Below, in pieces: positions 9,068-17,334 of a DNA stretch of 64,000 nt. The stretch covers positions 66,105 to 130,104 of the forward strand of contig JAVKFY010000034.1 of the NCBI GenBank assembly GCA_040223615.1, in the 5' to 3' direction. A program made the translations under genes and the position numbers. How positions within the stretch are numbered: the stretch's first letter is position 1; every line of letters starts with the position of its first letter. The notes beneath the pieces are model-generated. The model had not been told where the DNA came from. It searched no databases and saw only the letters and a list, made by a program, of their open reading frames with translations. The DNA comes from JAVKFY01 sp040223615. Its GTDB lineage: Bacteria > Pseudomonadota > Alphaproteobacteria > GCA-2731375.

Positions 9068-9892
9068 ATGACCGCGTTTCACCTGCACCTGGTGTCGGAT
9101 GCGACCGGCGAGACGGTGAACTGGGTCGCCAAAGCGGCGCTGGTGCAGTTCGAGACCGCCGAGCCGACCTATCACGTCTGGACCATGGTGCGCAGTCGGG
9201 CACAGCTGCAGCGGGTGCTCGACTCGCTGGAGCAGGTCGGCGGCTTCGTGCTGTTCACCATGGTCGACCATCGGTTGCGCGAGATGCTGCAACAGGGCTG
9301 CCGGCGGCTGCAGATCCCGTGCGTGCCGGTGCTCGATCCCGTCATCGCGGCGCTGGCCAGCTTCCTGGGTTCGGAAAGCCGCGAGCAGCCCGGCCGGCAG
9401 CACGCCATGGATGCCGACTATTTCGACCGCATCGATGCCGTGCAGTTCTCCATGGCGCACGATGACGGTCAGGGTGCGGAGAGCCTGGAAGGCGCCGATG
9501 TGGTGCTGATCGGCGTGTCGCGGACCTCGAAGACGCCGACCTGCATCTACCTGGCGCAGCGCGGCATCAAGGCGGCGAACGTGCCGATCGTGCCCGGGGT
9601 GTCCGATCTCAGCCACCTGGCGGCGCTGCAACGGCCGATGGTGATCGGCCTGACCGCCAGCCCGACGCGGCTGGTGCAGATCCGCCGCAATCGACTGCTG
9701 GCGCTGAACCAGACCACGCAGACCGAATATGCCGACGCCAACGCGGTGGAGGAGGAGGTGGTGTACGCGCGCCGGCTGTTCGCGCAGCACGGCTGGCCGA
9801 TGATCGACGTCTCGCGCCGCTCCATCGAGGAGACCGCGGCGGCAATCCTGGAACTCTACAATCGCAAGGTCGCGGGCGAGAGCGAGACCTGA
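9068..9892 (+). CDS. ppsR: Pyruvate, phosphate dikinase / PEP synthase regulatory protein (DUF299)
   Basis: A 274-residue bifunctional kinase/phosphorylase that switches PEP synthase or pyruvate phosphate dikinase by ADP-dependent phosphorylation and Pi-dependent dephosphorylation. The N-terminal FHLHLVSDATGETVNWVAKA and the P-loop-like GVSRTSKTP near residue 151 are diagnostic. The family is the RP001/CC0001 gene that marks the origin in Caulobacter and Rickettsia. The ATG at 9068 lies only three bases after the last DnaA-like box, whose GGGGAT may double as the ribosome site. Confidence 0.93.
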   Translation: MTAFHLHLVSDATGETVNWVAKAALVQFETAEPTYHVWTMVRSRAQLQRVLDSLEQVGGFVLFTMVDHRLREMLQQGCRRLQIPCVPVLDPVIAALASFLGSESREQPGRQHAMDADYFDRIDAVQFSMAHDDGQGAESLEGADVVLIGVSRTSKTPTCIYLAQRGIKAANVPIVPGVSDLSHLAALQRPMVIGLTASPTRLVQIRRNRLLALNQTTQTEYADANAVEEEVVYARRLFAQHGWPMIDVSRRSIEETAAAILELYNRKVAGESET

Positions 9893-9897
9893 ACCGG

Positions 9898-10950
9898 CTA
9901 GGGCTTGGCGGTGCGACGCTCGGACCAGGCGTAGGGCAGCGGTGGTCCCGCAGTCGGCTCCACCGGCAGCAACTCCTGGCCGACGATCTCCAGCCATGGT
10001 GCTGTGATGTCGCTGTCGCGGTTGCGCTGGCTCTGCGGCAGCGCCTCGGGGGTGCGGCGCAGGCGCAGCCGCAACAGGCCGGCATCGCTGGCCATGGCGC
10101 CGCCGGGCAGCAGGTAGTCGGCCGGGTCGGCCTCGCCCAGCGCGGCGCGCAGCCGGTCGTCGGCCTCGACCAGCAGCATCTGGGTGATCTCGTCGGTTTC
10201 GTCCAGCACGGTCAGCCGGCCGCTCTCCTGGCTGGCGACGAACACGGTGAAGCGCGCCTCATGCTGGCGCAGCAACTGCGCGGCCATCGCGGCGGCCGCC
10301 TGACGACCCGAGGCATGGGCCGGAAAGCCGTGATATTCGAAGAACTTGGCCTCCAGCGCCTCGACATAGTCCTCGCCTCGCTCGAACAGCGAACGTTGCA
10401 GGTAGCCAAGCTGTCGGCCGAGGTCGCGGATCGCGTTGTCGGTGATGCGCTCGACCTTGACGTGCAGGTGGGTGAGCTCGGCCGGCAGCGCCGCGCCGCT
10501 CTCATCCGGCGGCCGTTCGACCAGCAGCGCGTAGTCCAGCGGCAGCAGCTGGGTCAGCAGCCGGGGCGCGGCGTCGGATTCGAGGCGGTTGTCGGTGGTC
10601 CGGTACTCGCTCATGTCGGCGTCCGGCAGCAGCCGGCGGATGTTGCGCCAGATCGCGCGGTTCGAGCTGCGCAGCCGGAAATGCTTGCGGATCGGCGGCG
10701 GCAGGCTGCCATCGACGCAGATCATCAGCGCGGTATTGCGGTTCGGCTCCTCCGCGGCGACCGGGATACTACCGGGATAGGCGGTTTCCGGCGCCGGGAA
10801 ACGGTACGGTTGGCCGGCGGCGCGAAACCGGGCCAGCGTGCCGACCAGGCAGTGCGCGACCAGCAGATCGGCGATCCGGGCGAGGTCACGGCTGAAGCCG
10901 CCGACCGGCTCGGCCGAACTCACCAGTGTCAGATTGCCACGCCCTGCCAT
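9898..10950 (-). CDS. Hypothetical protein inserted between ppsR and maf
   Basis: A 350-residue soluble protein that I do not recognise. It starts MAGRGNLTLVSSAEPVGGFS and has no signal peptide or transmembrane helix. Charged and leucine-rich segments around residues 165-215 may form helices. It reads against its neighbours and converges on ppsR with only five bases between stops. In Caulobacter ppsR and maf are adjacent, so this gene is an insertion relative to that order. Codon use is like its neighbours. No function is offered. Confidence 0.7.
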   Translation of the reverse strand: MAGRGNLTLVSSAEPVGGFSRDLARIADLLVAHCLVGTLARFRAAGQPYRFPAPETAYPGSIPVAAEEPNRNTALMICVDGSLPPPIRKHFRLRSSNRAIWRNIRRLLPDADMSEYRTTDNRLESDAAPRLLTQLLPLDYALLVERPPDESGAALPAELTHLHVKVERITDNAIRDLGRQLGYLQRSLFERGEDYVEALEAKFFEYHGFPAHASGRQAAAAMAAQLLRQHEARFTVFVASQESGRLTVLDETDEITQMLLVEADDRLRAALGEADPADYLLPGGAMASDAGLLRLRLRRTPEALPQSQRNRDSDITAPWLEIVGQELLPVEPTAGPPLPYAWSERRTAKP

Positions 10951-11099
10951 ATGATCTATCTGGTTCGCGCCACGGGAATGTCATCCGGAATTCGCCAATG
11001 ACCGGAGACGGCTGTGCAGCGCGCCTTAGATCATGGCTTAGCTCTAGTAGATAACTGAATGATATTACTGAATTGTGACTGCCTGGGTCAAATCGCGTC

Positions 11100-11714
11100 A
11101 TGAACCGCGAGTCACTCCCGCCGCTGCTGCTGGCGTCGCAGAGCCCGGCGCGGCGGCGCCTGCTCGGCGCCGCGGGGCTGCGCTTCGACGCGGTGGACTC
11201 CGGCCTCGATGAAGCACGCATGAAGCGCGCGTTGCAGGCCGAGCAGCCGACGCCCGGCGACATGGCGCGGGCGCTGGCCGAGATGAAGGCGGTGAAGGTC
11301 TCCAAGACGCATCCCGAGGCATTGGTGGTCGGCGCAGACCAGGTCCTGGCCTGCGATGCGGTGCTGTACGACAAGCCGGCCGACCTCGATCAGGCGCGTC
11401 AGGCGCTCAAGGGTTTGCGCGGGCGCGACCATGTGCTGGTTTCGGCGGTCGCAGTGGCGGCGAACGGTGCCGCGATCTGGCATCATGTCGACCAGGCGAC
11501 ATTGCGCATGCGTCGCTTGTCCGACGCGGCGCTGGAGGACTACATGGCGGCGGAGGGCGTCGGCGTGCTGGAATCGGTCGGGGCCTATCGGCTGGAAGGG
11601 CTGGGGGCCCAGTTGTTCGAGCGGGTCGACGGCGACTATTTCACCGTACTCGGTCTGCCGCTGCTGGCGCTGCTCGCCTACCTGCGCGGCCACGGCTACG
11701 GGCTGGTCGGGTGA
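11100..11714 (+). CDS. maf: Maf-family nucleoside triphosphate pyrophosphatase
   Basis: A 204-residue house-cleaning enzyme of the Maf/HAM1 fold that hydrolyses modified nucleoside triphosphates to the monophosphate and pyrophosphate. The N-terminal LLLASQSPARRRLLGAAGL and the acidic motif VVGADQVLACD near residues 75-86 are the family signatures; YRLEGLGAQLFERVDGDYFTV is the later substrate region. It is followed by aroE after only seven bases, giving the conserved origin-side operon maf-aroE-coaE-dnaQ. The AT-rich DNA at about 11020-11090 probably carries the operon promoter. Confidence 0.93.
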   Translation: MNRESLPPLLLASQSPARRRLLGAAGLRFDAVDSGLDEARMKRALQAEQPTPGDMARALAEMKAVKVSKTHPEALVVGADQVLACDAVLYDKPADLDQARQALKGLRGRDHVLVSAVAVAANGAAIWHHVDQATLRMRRLSDAALEDYMAAEGVGVLESVGAYRLEGLGAQLFERVDGDYFTVLGLPLLALLAYLRGHGYGLVG

Positions 11715-11721
11715 ACGGCCG

Positions 11722-12555
11722 ATGATCACCGGCGCGGCGACGAAATCCGGCATTGTCGGCTGGCCGGTGGAACATTCGCGCTCGCCACGACTGCATGGCT
11801 GGTGGCTGCAGCTTTACGGCGTCGACGGGGTCTACGTTCCGCTTCCTGTGCAACCGGCGGATCTGGAAACCGCAATCCGGGCGCTGCCGAAACTTGGCTT
11901 CGCCGGCTGCAACGTCACGTTGCCGCACAAACAGGCAATGTTGCGGGTCGTGGACGAGATCGATCCGGTCGCAGAACGGATTGGCGCGATCAACACCGTC
12001 GTGGTCGGGCCGGACGGCCGGCTCACCGGTTCCAACACCGACGCTTTCGGCTTCATCGAGGCGCTGCGCGAGGCGGCGCCGAACTGGCGGCCGACCGGCC
12101 CTTGCGTGGTGCTGGGCGCCGGTGGCGCGGCGCGCGCGGTGGTGGTCGCGCTACTCGATGCCGGCGCCAGCGAACTGCGGTTGCTGAACCGGACCCGCGC
12201 GAAGGCCGAGGCGCTGGCAGCGCTCGACCCGCGCGTGGCCGTGATCGACTGGCGCGAACGTGCCGCGGCGCTGGCCGACGCGGCGCTGCTGGTCAACACC
12301 ACCTCGCTCGGCATGATCGGCAACGACGAACTGGACCTGACGCTGGACGACCTGCCGAGCACGGCGCTGGTCAATGACATCGTCTACACCCCGCTCTACA
12401 CCTCGTTGCTGGACCGGGCGATGGCGCGCGGCAACCGTATCGTCGACGGACTCGGCATGCTGCTGCACCAGGCGCGGCCCGGCTTCGCCGCCTGGTTCGG
12501 CGTGCAGCCGGCGGTCAGCGCCGACCAGCGCCACTACGTGCTGGAACAGGACTGA
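11722..12555 (+). CDS. aroE: Shikimate dehydrogenase
   Basis: A 277-residue NADP-dependent enzyme reducing 3-dehydroshikimate to shikimate in aromatic amino acid synthesis. The shikimate-binding HSRSPRLHGWW is near residue 17. The catalytic lysine and partner region is NVTLPHK near residues 63-69, followed by NTDAFGF near 108. The NADP-binding loop is GAGGAARAVV near residue 134. The ATG at 11722 is seven bases after the maf stop and gives the expected N-terminus; the open frame upstream runs through maf in another frame. Confidence 0.95.
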   Translation: MITGAATKSGIVGWPVEHSRSPRLHGWWLQLYGVDGVYVPLPVQPADLETAIRALPKLGFAGCNVTLPHKQAMLRVVDEIDPVAERIGAINTVVVGPDGRLTGSNTDAFGFIEALREAAPNWRPTGPCVVLGAGGAARAVVVALLDAGASELRLLNRTRAKAEALAALDPRVAVIDWRERAAALADAALLVNTTSLGMIGNDELDLTLDDLPSTALVNDIVYTPLYTSLLDRAMARGNRIVDGLGMLLHQARPGFAAWFGVQPAVSADQRHYVLEQD

Positions 12556-12560
12556 GCGCG

Positions 12561-13247
12561 GTGTTCGTGCTCGGGATGACCGGCTCCATCGGCATGGGCA
12601 AGTCGGAGACCGCGAAGATGTTCCGGCGACTCGGCGTGCCGGTCTACGACGCCGATGCCGAGGTCCACAAGCTGATGGCGCGCGGCGGCGAGGCGGTGAG
12701 CGCGGTCGAGGCCGCCTTCCCCGGCGTGGTCGTGGACGGCGCCGTCGACCGTCAGAAGCTGGGGCCGATGGTGTTCGGCAAGCCGGCCGAATTGCGCAAG
12801 CTGGAGGCGATCCTGCACCCGCGCGTCGGCCGCAAGCAGCGGCAGTTCCTGGCGCGGCACGCCGCGACGGGAACCCGGCTGGTGGTGCTCGACATCCCGC
12901 TGCTGTTCGAGGGCAACGGCGAGGCGCGCTGCGATGCCACCGCCTGCGTCTCGGCGCCGGCGTCGGTGCAGCGCTGGCGGGTCATGCGCCGGCCGGGCAT
13001 GACCGAACGGAAATTCGCCGACATCCTGGCCCGCCAGGTGCCGGACCGGATCAAGCGCGAACGCTGCGACTTTCTGATCCCGACCGGGTTGGGGCGCGCG
13101 GAAAGCTTTCGGCATGTGCGCCGAATCACCGCACAATGCCGCAAGCGACAGGGTCACGTGTGGCCGCCGAAACGGCGCCCGCGGCCCCGACCCCCCGGCC
13201 ATCCCAGCAGGCGACCGATCCATGCGCGAAATCGTCTTCGACACTGA
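12561..13247 (+). CDS. coaE: Dephospho-CoA kinase, with an extra basic C-terminal tail
   Basis: A 228-residue kinase for the last step of coenzyme A synthesis. The P-loop is GMTGSIGMGKS at residues 5-15, then VYDADAEVHKLM, and VVLDIPLLFEG near residues 109-119. It starts at a GTG five bases after the aroE stop. The enzyme is usually about 200 residues. Here the last 30 or so residues are arginine- and proline-rich, and the frame runs 26 bases into dnaQ. The tail may be a read-on past a lost stop codon rather than a working domain. Confidence 0.92.
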   Translation: MFVLGMTGSIGMGKSETAKMFRRLGVPVYDADAEVHKLMARGGEAVSAVEAAFPGVVVDGAVDRQKLGPMVFGKPAELRKLEAILHPRVGRKQRQFLARHAATGTRLVVLDIPLLFEGNGEARCDATACVSAPASVQRWRVMRRPGMTERKFADILARQVPDRIKRERCDFLIPTGLGRAESFRHVRRITAQCRKRQGHVWPPKRRPRPRPPGHPSRRPIHARNRLRH

Positions 13248-13911
13248 GACCACCGGCCTCGATCCCAAGGCCGGCCACCGCCTGGTCGAGATCGGCTGCG
13301 TCGAGCTGTTCAACCGGATGCCGACCGGCGAGACCTTCCACCACTACGTGAACCCGGAACGCTCGATGCCGGAGGACGCTTTCCGCATCCACGGCATCGG
13401 CGACGACATGCTGGCCGACAAGCCGAAATTCGCCGCCGTCGCGCCGGCCTTCGTCGATTTCATCGGCGACGCGCCGCTGGTCGCGCACAACGCCAGTTTC
13501 GACATGAACTTCATCAATGCCGAGCTGACCATCGCCGGTCTGGCGCCGATCCCGGTCGACCGCGCCGTCGACACGGTGGCCATCGCCCGACGCAAGTTCC
13601 CCGGCTCGCCGGCCAGCCTGGACGCGCTGGCCAAGCGGTTCGACATCGACCTGTCGGCGCGCGACAAGCACGGCGCGTTGCTCGATGCCTCGATCCTGGC
13701 GGCGGTTTACCTGGAGCTGATGGGTGGGCGCGAGCCCGGCCTGCACCTGGCGGCCGACGGCGGCCGGCGCGTCGATCATCAGGCGATCGCCGCCGCGGCC
13801 GTGCCGCGCGAGGCCCGCGCGCCACGCCCGCACGCGCCCAGCGCTGCCGAACTCGCGGCACACGCGATGTTCCTCGACAATGCGGTGAAGGATCCGATCT
13901 GGCGGCGCTAA
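13222..13911 (+). CDS. dnaQ: DNA polymerase III epsilon subunit (3'-5' proofreading exonuclease)
   Basis: A 229-residue DEDDh exonuclease that proofreads for the replicative polymerase. Exo I is VFDTETTGLDP, Exo II is HNASFDMNF near residue 93, and Exo III is DKHGALLDASIL near residue 154 with the catalytic His. The C-terminal tail ends in AHAMFLDNAVKDPIW, matching the part that binds the polymerase subunit in other alphaproteobacterial DnaQ proteins. The ATG at 13222 lies inside the end of coaE. Position next to coaE matches Caulobacter. Confidence 0.95.
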   Translation: MREIVFDTETTGLDPKAGHRLVEIGCVELFNRMPTGETFHHYVNPERSMPEDAFRIHGIGDDMLADKPKFAAVAPAFVDFIGDAPLVAHNASFDMNFINAELTIAGLAPIPVDRAVDTVAIARRKFPGSPASLDALAKRFDIDLSARDKHGALLDASILAAVYLELMGGREPGLHLAADGGRRVDHQAIAAAAVPREARAPRPHAPSAAELAAHAMFLDNAVKDPIWRR

Positions 13912-13922
13912 GCACCATTGGC

Positions 13923-14126
13923 GAGATGCCCGGGTCGAGCCCGCGGGTGCCCGGTTAAGCTTGCGGTGGTTGTCTGTTTCCTGGTGCCGCTCAGGCGGTT
14001 GCGCCGCTTCGGGCGGCACCCGACAGAAGAACTGCAACCGATTGGTCCAGTTTCTGGACGTGGATGGGTGGGCGTAGGGCCGGAAGGACTTAACCGGACA
14101 GCCGTGGGCTTTGACCTGGGCATCTC
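13923..14126 (+). ncRNA. ssrS: 6S RNA (regulator of RNA polymerase)
   Basis: The 301-bp gap after dnaQ folds as one long rod. GAGATGCCCGGGTC (13923-13936) pairs with GACCTGGGCATCTC (14113-14126), then GAGCCCGCGG (13937-13946) with CCGTGGGCTT (14102-14111), then CCGGTTAAG (13951-13959) with CTTAACCGG (14089-14097). Inside, GGTGCCGC/GCGGCACC (13983-13990/14013-14020) forms the apical stem. A small hairpin GTCCAG-TTT-CTGGAC (14045-14059) lies on the 3' side of the open centre, as in Escherichia coli 6S RNA. The GAGATG...CATCTC ends and the 3' ACAGCC also match E. coli 6S RNA on this strand. 6S RNA mimics an open promoter and holds the housekeeping holoenzyme in stationary phase. Confidence 0.8.
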
Positions 14127-14212
14127 CGACGGGATGACGATGGCGGACCTGAAAATCAACCGGGTGAGCCACGCAATTCCCACCTCCAGCCATTCACGCT
14201 AGAACACTGCCC

Positions 14213-15256
14213 ATGCGCGCCGTCGTCTGTCGTCAATTCACCACCTATCACGATCTGAAGCTGGAGCAGGTTCCCGAGCCGGACCTGGGCCCAGGTGCCG
14301 TGTTGATCGATGTCAAGGCGGCCGGCGTCAGCTTCGCCACCAGCCTGGTGGTGTCCGGGCGCTATCAGCGCAAGCCGCCGCTGCCGTTCTCGCCCGGTAC
14401 CGAGATCGCCGGCGTGGTGCTGGAGGTGGCGCCCGACGTGACCCGCTTTCGACCCGGCGATCGAGTCTATGCCCACCTGGACTGGGGCGGTCACGCGCAG
14501 CAGGTGGTGGCGCGCGCCATCGCCGTGCAGCCGCTGCCCGACGCGCTGAGTTTCGCCGCCGGGACCGCCTTGCCCGCCTCCTACGGCACTGCGCTGGGCG
14601 CGCTGACCTGGGCCACCGAACTGAAGCCCGGCGAGACCCTGCTGGTGCACGCCGCTGCCGGGGCGCTGGGCTCGGCCTGCGTTCAGGTCGGCCGCGCGCT
14701 GGGCGCCCGGGTGATCGGCACTGCCGGCGATCCGGCGAAACGCGCGCTGGCCAGCCGGGCCGGCTGCGACGCGGTGGTCGACTATGGCGAAGACGACTGG
14801 CCGCGACAGGTGAAAGACCTGACCGACGGGCGCGGCGTCGACGTGGTCGCCGATCCGGTCGGCGGCAAGGTCGCCGAGCTCAGCCTGCGGGCGCTGGCGC
14901 AACACGGCCGGCTGTTGACGCTGGGCTACACGTCGGGCGCGATCCCGGCGCTGCCCGCCAACCTGCTGCTGGTGAAGAACCTGTCGGCGATCGGCTTCAA
15001 CTACGGCACCTACCTGGGCTGGAGCCCGAACGACGAACGGGTGAAGCACGCGCCGGCGGTCGCCGCACTGCATCGACGCCTCCACGCGTGGGCCGAGGCC
15101 GGGCTGGTGCGGCCGTTCGTGTCGCACCGCTTCCCCCTGGCGCAGTTCACCGAGGCGCTGGAGACGGTGCTGGGGCGGCGCGCGCTCGGCAAGGTGGTGC
15201 TTGACATGGCGCTGGCCGACGATGCCGCGCCGGTGATCGACGGGACGGCGGCATGA
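14213..15256 (+). CDS. NADPH:quinone oxidoreductase family protein (second copy)
   Basis: A 347-residue zinc-free medium-chain reductase, distinct from the copy at 2081-3058. The N-terminal GroES-like part has GVSFATSLVVSGRYQ near residue 38 and GTEIAGVVLEV near 62. The NADPH-binding motif is AAAGALGSACVQ near residue 145. GRGVDVVADPVGG near 205 is typical of the QOR branch. Its stop overlaps the next ATG (ATGA at 15253-15256), coupling it to the MscS channel gene. The substrate is not predictable from the sequence. Confidence 0.85.
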   Translation: MRAVVCRQFTTYHDLKLEQVPEPDLGPGAVLIDVKAAGVSFATSLVVSGRYQRKPPLPFSPGTEIAGVVLEVAPDVTRFRPGDRVYAHLDWGGHAQQVVARAIAVQPLPDALSFAAGTALPASYGTALGALTWATELKPGETLLVHAAAGALGSACVQVGRALGARVIGTAGDPAKRALASRAGCDAVVDYGEDDWPRQVKDLTDGRGVDVVADPVGGKVAELSLRALAQHGRLLTLGYTSGAIPALPANLLLVKNLSAIGFNYGTYLGWSPNDERVKHAPAVAALHRRLHAWAEAGLVRPFVSHRFPLAQFTEALETVLGRRALGKVVLDMALADDAAPVIDGTAA

Positions 15257-16494
15257 ACGACGCGAAGGAATTCTGGGCGCTGGTCGTCGATGTCTGGAAC
15301 ACCGGCATCTTTGGCGTCGACGTCGGCCAGGTGCTGCTGGCGCTGGGCGTCTTCATCGTGTTCCTGGTGCTGCGCCGGTTGTTCTCGACGGTGGTGATCG
15401 CCATCCTTCACACCGCGACCAGGCGCACCCGCAACGAGGTCGACGACAAGCTGCTGGAGGCGCTGCGCTCGCCGCTGCGCTTCGTCTTCGTGGTCGCCGG
15501 GTTCTACGCCGCGACGCGGGTGGCGCCGTTCCCGGAAGCGGTCGACGCGGTGTTCACCAAGATCACCCGCTCGCTGATCGCCTTCACCATCTTCTGGTCG
15601 CTCTACCGCGCGGTGGAGCCGCTGTCGTTCCTGTTCGACCGGGCGGTCGGGCTGTTCGGGCAGCAGGGCTTGCGCGACTCGATCCGCGGCTTCTTCACCA
15701 AGGTGGTGAAGTTCGCCATCGTCGCCATCGGCGTCGCCGCGATCCTGGAGGAATGGGACTTCAACGTCGGCGCGGTGCTGGGCGGCCTGGGGCTGATCGG
15801 CATGGCGGTGGCGTTCGGGGCGCAGAACCTGATCGCCAACCTGTTCGCCGGCCTGTCGATCTTCGTGGAGCACATCTTCGAGGACGGCGACTGGATCCGC
15901 AGCCCCGATGTCGAAGGCACGGTGGAGAGCATCGGGTTCCGCACCACCAAGGTCCGGCGCTTCGACAAGGCGCTGACCACGATCCCGAACGTGAAGCTGT
16001 CGGAACAAGCGGTGGTGAATTTCAGCCGCATGACCAACCGGCGAATCTACTGGTTGATCGGCCTGGAATACCGATCGAGCGCCGAGCAGCTGCAGCAGGT
16101 GGTGAGCGGTATCCGCGACTACGTGATGACCGACGAGGCCTTCGAGACCGCGCCGAGCCGGGCCACGACGATGGTGCACGTCGACTCGTTCAACGCGTCG
16201 AGCATCGACATCATGCTGTACTGCTTCACCAAGACCACGAGCTGGACCGAGTGGATGGCGGTGAAGGAGACCCTGGCGCTTGAGGTCAAGCGCATCGTCG
16301 AGGAGGCCGACGCCAGCTTCGCCTTCCCATCGCAGTCGCTCTACGTCGAGACCCTGCCGTTCGGCAAGCCGGAGCCGTTCCCGTCGGAAGCCGCCTCGGA
16401 CGCGACCACGCCGGAGACGGAACCCACGTCCTCGCCGGCCAAGGTCGCCACCGACGCCGGTCCGGACGAGGGCGGCAATGACAGCGAAAGTTAA
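15253..16494 (+). CDS. MscS-family mechanosensitive ion channel
   Basis: A 413-residue inner-membrane channel that opens under membrane tension to release solutes after osmotic downshock. Hydrophobic helices lie near residues 20-45, 75-95, 105-120 and 150-170. The pore-lining helix is glycine- and alanine-rich: GAVLGGLGLIGMAVAFGAQN near 172-191. The cytoplasmic beta domain follows (EDGDWIRSPDVEGTVESIG). The last 45 residues are a disordered acidic, threonine- and proline-rich tail that most family members lack. Translational coupling to the quinone oxidoreductase is probably local operon structure only. Confidence 0.92.
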   Translation: MNDAKEFWALVVDVWNTGIFGVDVGQVLLALGVFIVFLVLRRLFSTVVIAILHTATRRTRNEVDDKLLEALRSPLRFVFVVAGFYAATRVAPFPEAVDAVFTKITRSLIAFTIFWSLYRAVEPLSFLFDRAVGLFGQQGLRDSIRGFFTKVVKFAIVAIGVAAILEEWDFNVGAVLGGLGLIGMAVAFGAQNLIANLFAGLSIFVEHIFEDGDWIRSPDVEGTVESIGFRTTKVRRFDKALTTIPNVKLSEQAVVNFSRMTNRRIYWLIGLEYRSSAEQLQQVVSGIRDYVMTDEAFETAPSRATTMVHVDSFNASSIDIMLYCFTKTTSWTEWMAVKETLALEVKRIVEEADASFAFPSQSLYVETLPFGKPEPFPSEAASDATTPETEPTSSPAKVATDAGPDEGGNDSES

Positions 16495-16548
16495 AGCCGC
16501 TTCACGCGGACTGGATCGCGCGTTCGTCGCTCCGAGTTGGACGCCGCT

Positions 16549-17334
16549 TCAGCGTTCTTTCTTCACCAGCAGCTTGGCCGGGCGGCGCTCCTGTGCCACG
16601 TCGAACAGCGAGAAGGTGCGCTTCACGTAGTTGGTGACCGCGGCCATGCCCTCGAAATACTCGCGCAGCTCGTCGGTGACCTCGGCCTCGACCATGCGGA
16701 TCTGGCGGGTCGGGTCCTCCAGCTCGAAGCGGCAGTAGAACCACGGCTCGCCGCGGCGCAGGATCAGGTCCTTGGAGGTGTCGTGCCACTCGAAGGCCCA
16801 CATCATCTGTCGCGGCCAGATATGGATCGGCAGCCGGCCGCCGATCAGCACGCCGGGCAGCGGCGGATCGCGATAGGCCAGATAGGGCGGTAGCTGGTTC
16901 ATCCACACCGGCTCGTCGGCCAGGAAGGTGTAGGGCGTGATGATCTGGATCACCGGCCGGTCGGGATGGCGCCACTCGGCGCGCGCGACGATGGCGGTCA
17001 TCTCGCGCAGGTGGCGGTTGCGGATCGCCGATTGCTGGCCGGCGGCGTTGACCAGCTGCGGCGCGCCCTGCTCGTCGTACTTGAAGCGCAGATGCACGTC
17101 GAGCGGGCACGGCACCTCGTAGGTCCGGGCCTCGAAATCGATCACCGCCGGGCACATCTGCACTGACTTGGCGTGCTGCGCCGGAGGGTCGTTGCGCTGG
17201 AACTGGCGCGGCGCGTCCCAGATGAAGCCGGCCTTCTGGGTCTGCAGCAGCCAGCCGACCTCGACCACGCGGCGGCGCTCGGCGGCCACTTCCGCCTTCG
17301 GCTTCGACTTGAAGCGGTCGAACAGGCCGGTCAT
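16549..17334 (-). CDS. Hypothetical protein, unknown family
   Basis: A 261-residue soluble protein. It has no signal peptide or membrane helix. Conserved-looking blocks rich in Trp, Pro and His (NDPPAQHAKSVQMCPAV, LPIHIWPRQMMWAFEWHD, GEPWFYCRFE) suggest a real fold, but I cannot name the family. Its ATG overlaps the stop of the upstream gene on the same strand (ATGA at 17331-17334), so it forms a two-gene operon with the predicted nucleotidyltransferase-like protein. The ATG at 17334 is chosen by that overlap; the much longer open frame upstream is antisense to other genes. Confidence 0.7.
   Translation of the reverse strand: MTGLFDRFKSKPKAEVAAERRRVVEVGWLLQTQKAGFIWDAPRQFQRNDPPAQHAKSVQMCPAVIDFEARTYEVPCPLDVHLRFKYDEQGAPQLVNAAGQQSAIRNRHLREMTAIVARAEWRHPDRPVIQIITPYTFLADEPVWMNQLPPYLAYRDPPLPGVLIGGRLPIHIWPRQMMWAFEWHDTSKDLILRRGEPWFYCRFELEDPTRQIRMVEAEVTDELREYFEGMAAVTNYVKRTFSLFDVAQERRPAKLLVKKER

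Noticed and set aside
13918..14202. A 94-residue plus-strand frame after dnaQ
   Set aside because: It coincides with the long base-paired rod of the 6S RNA candidate and has no protein features.
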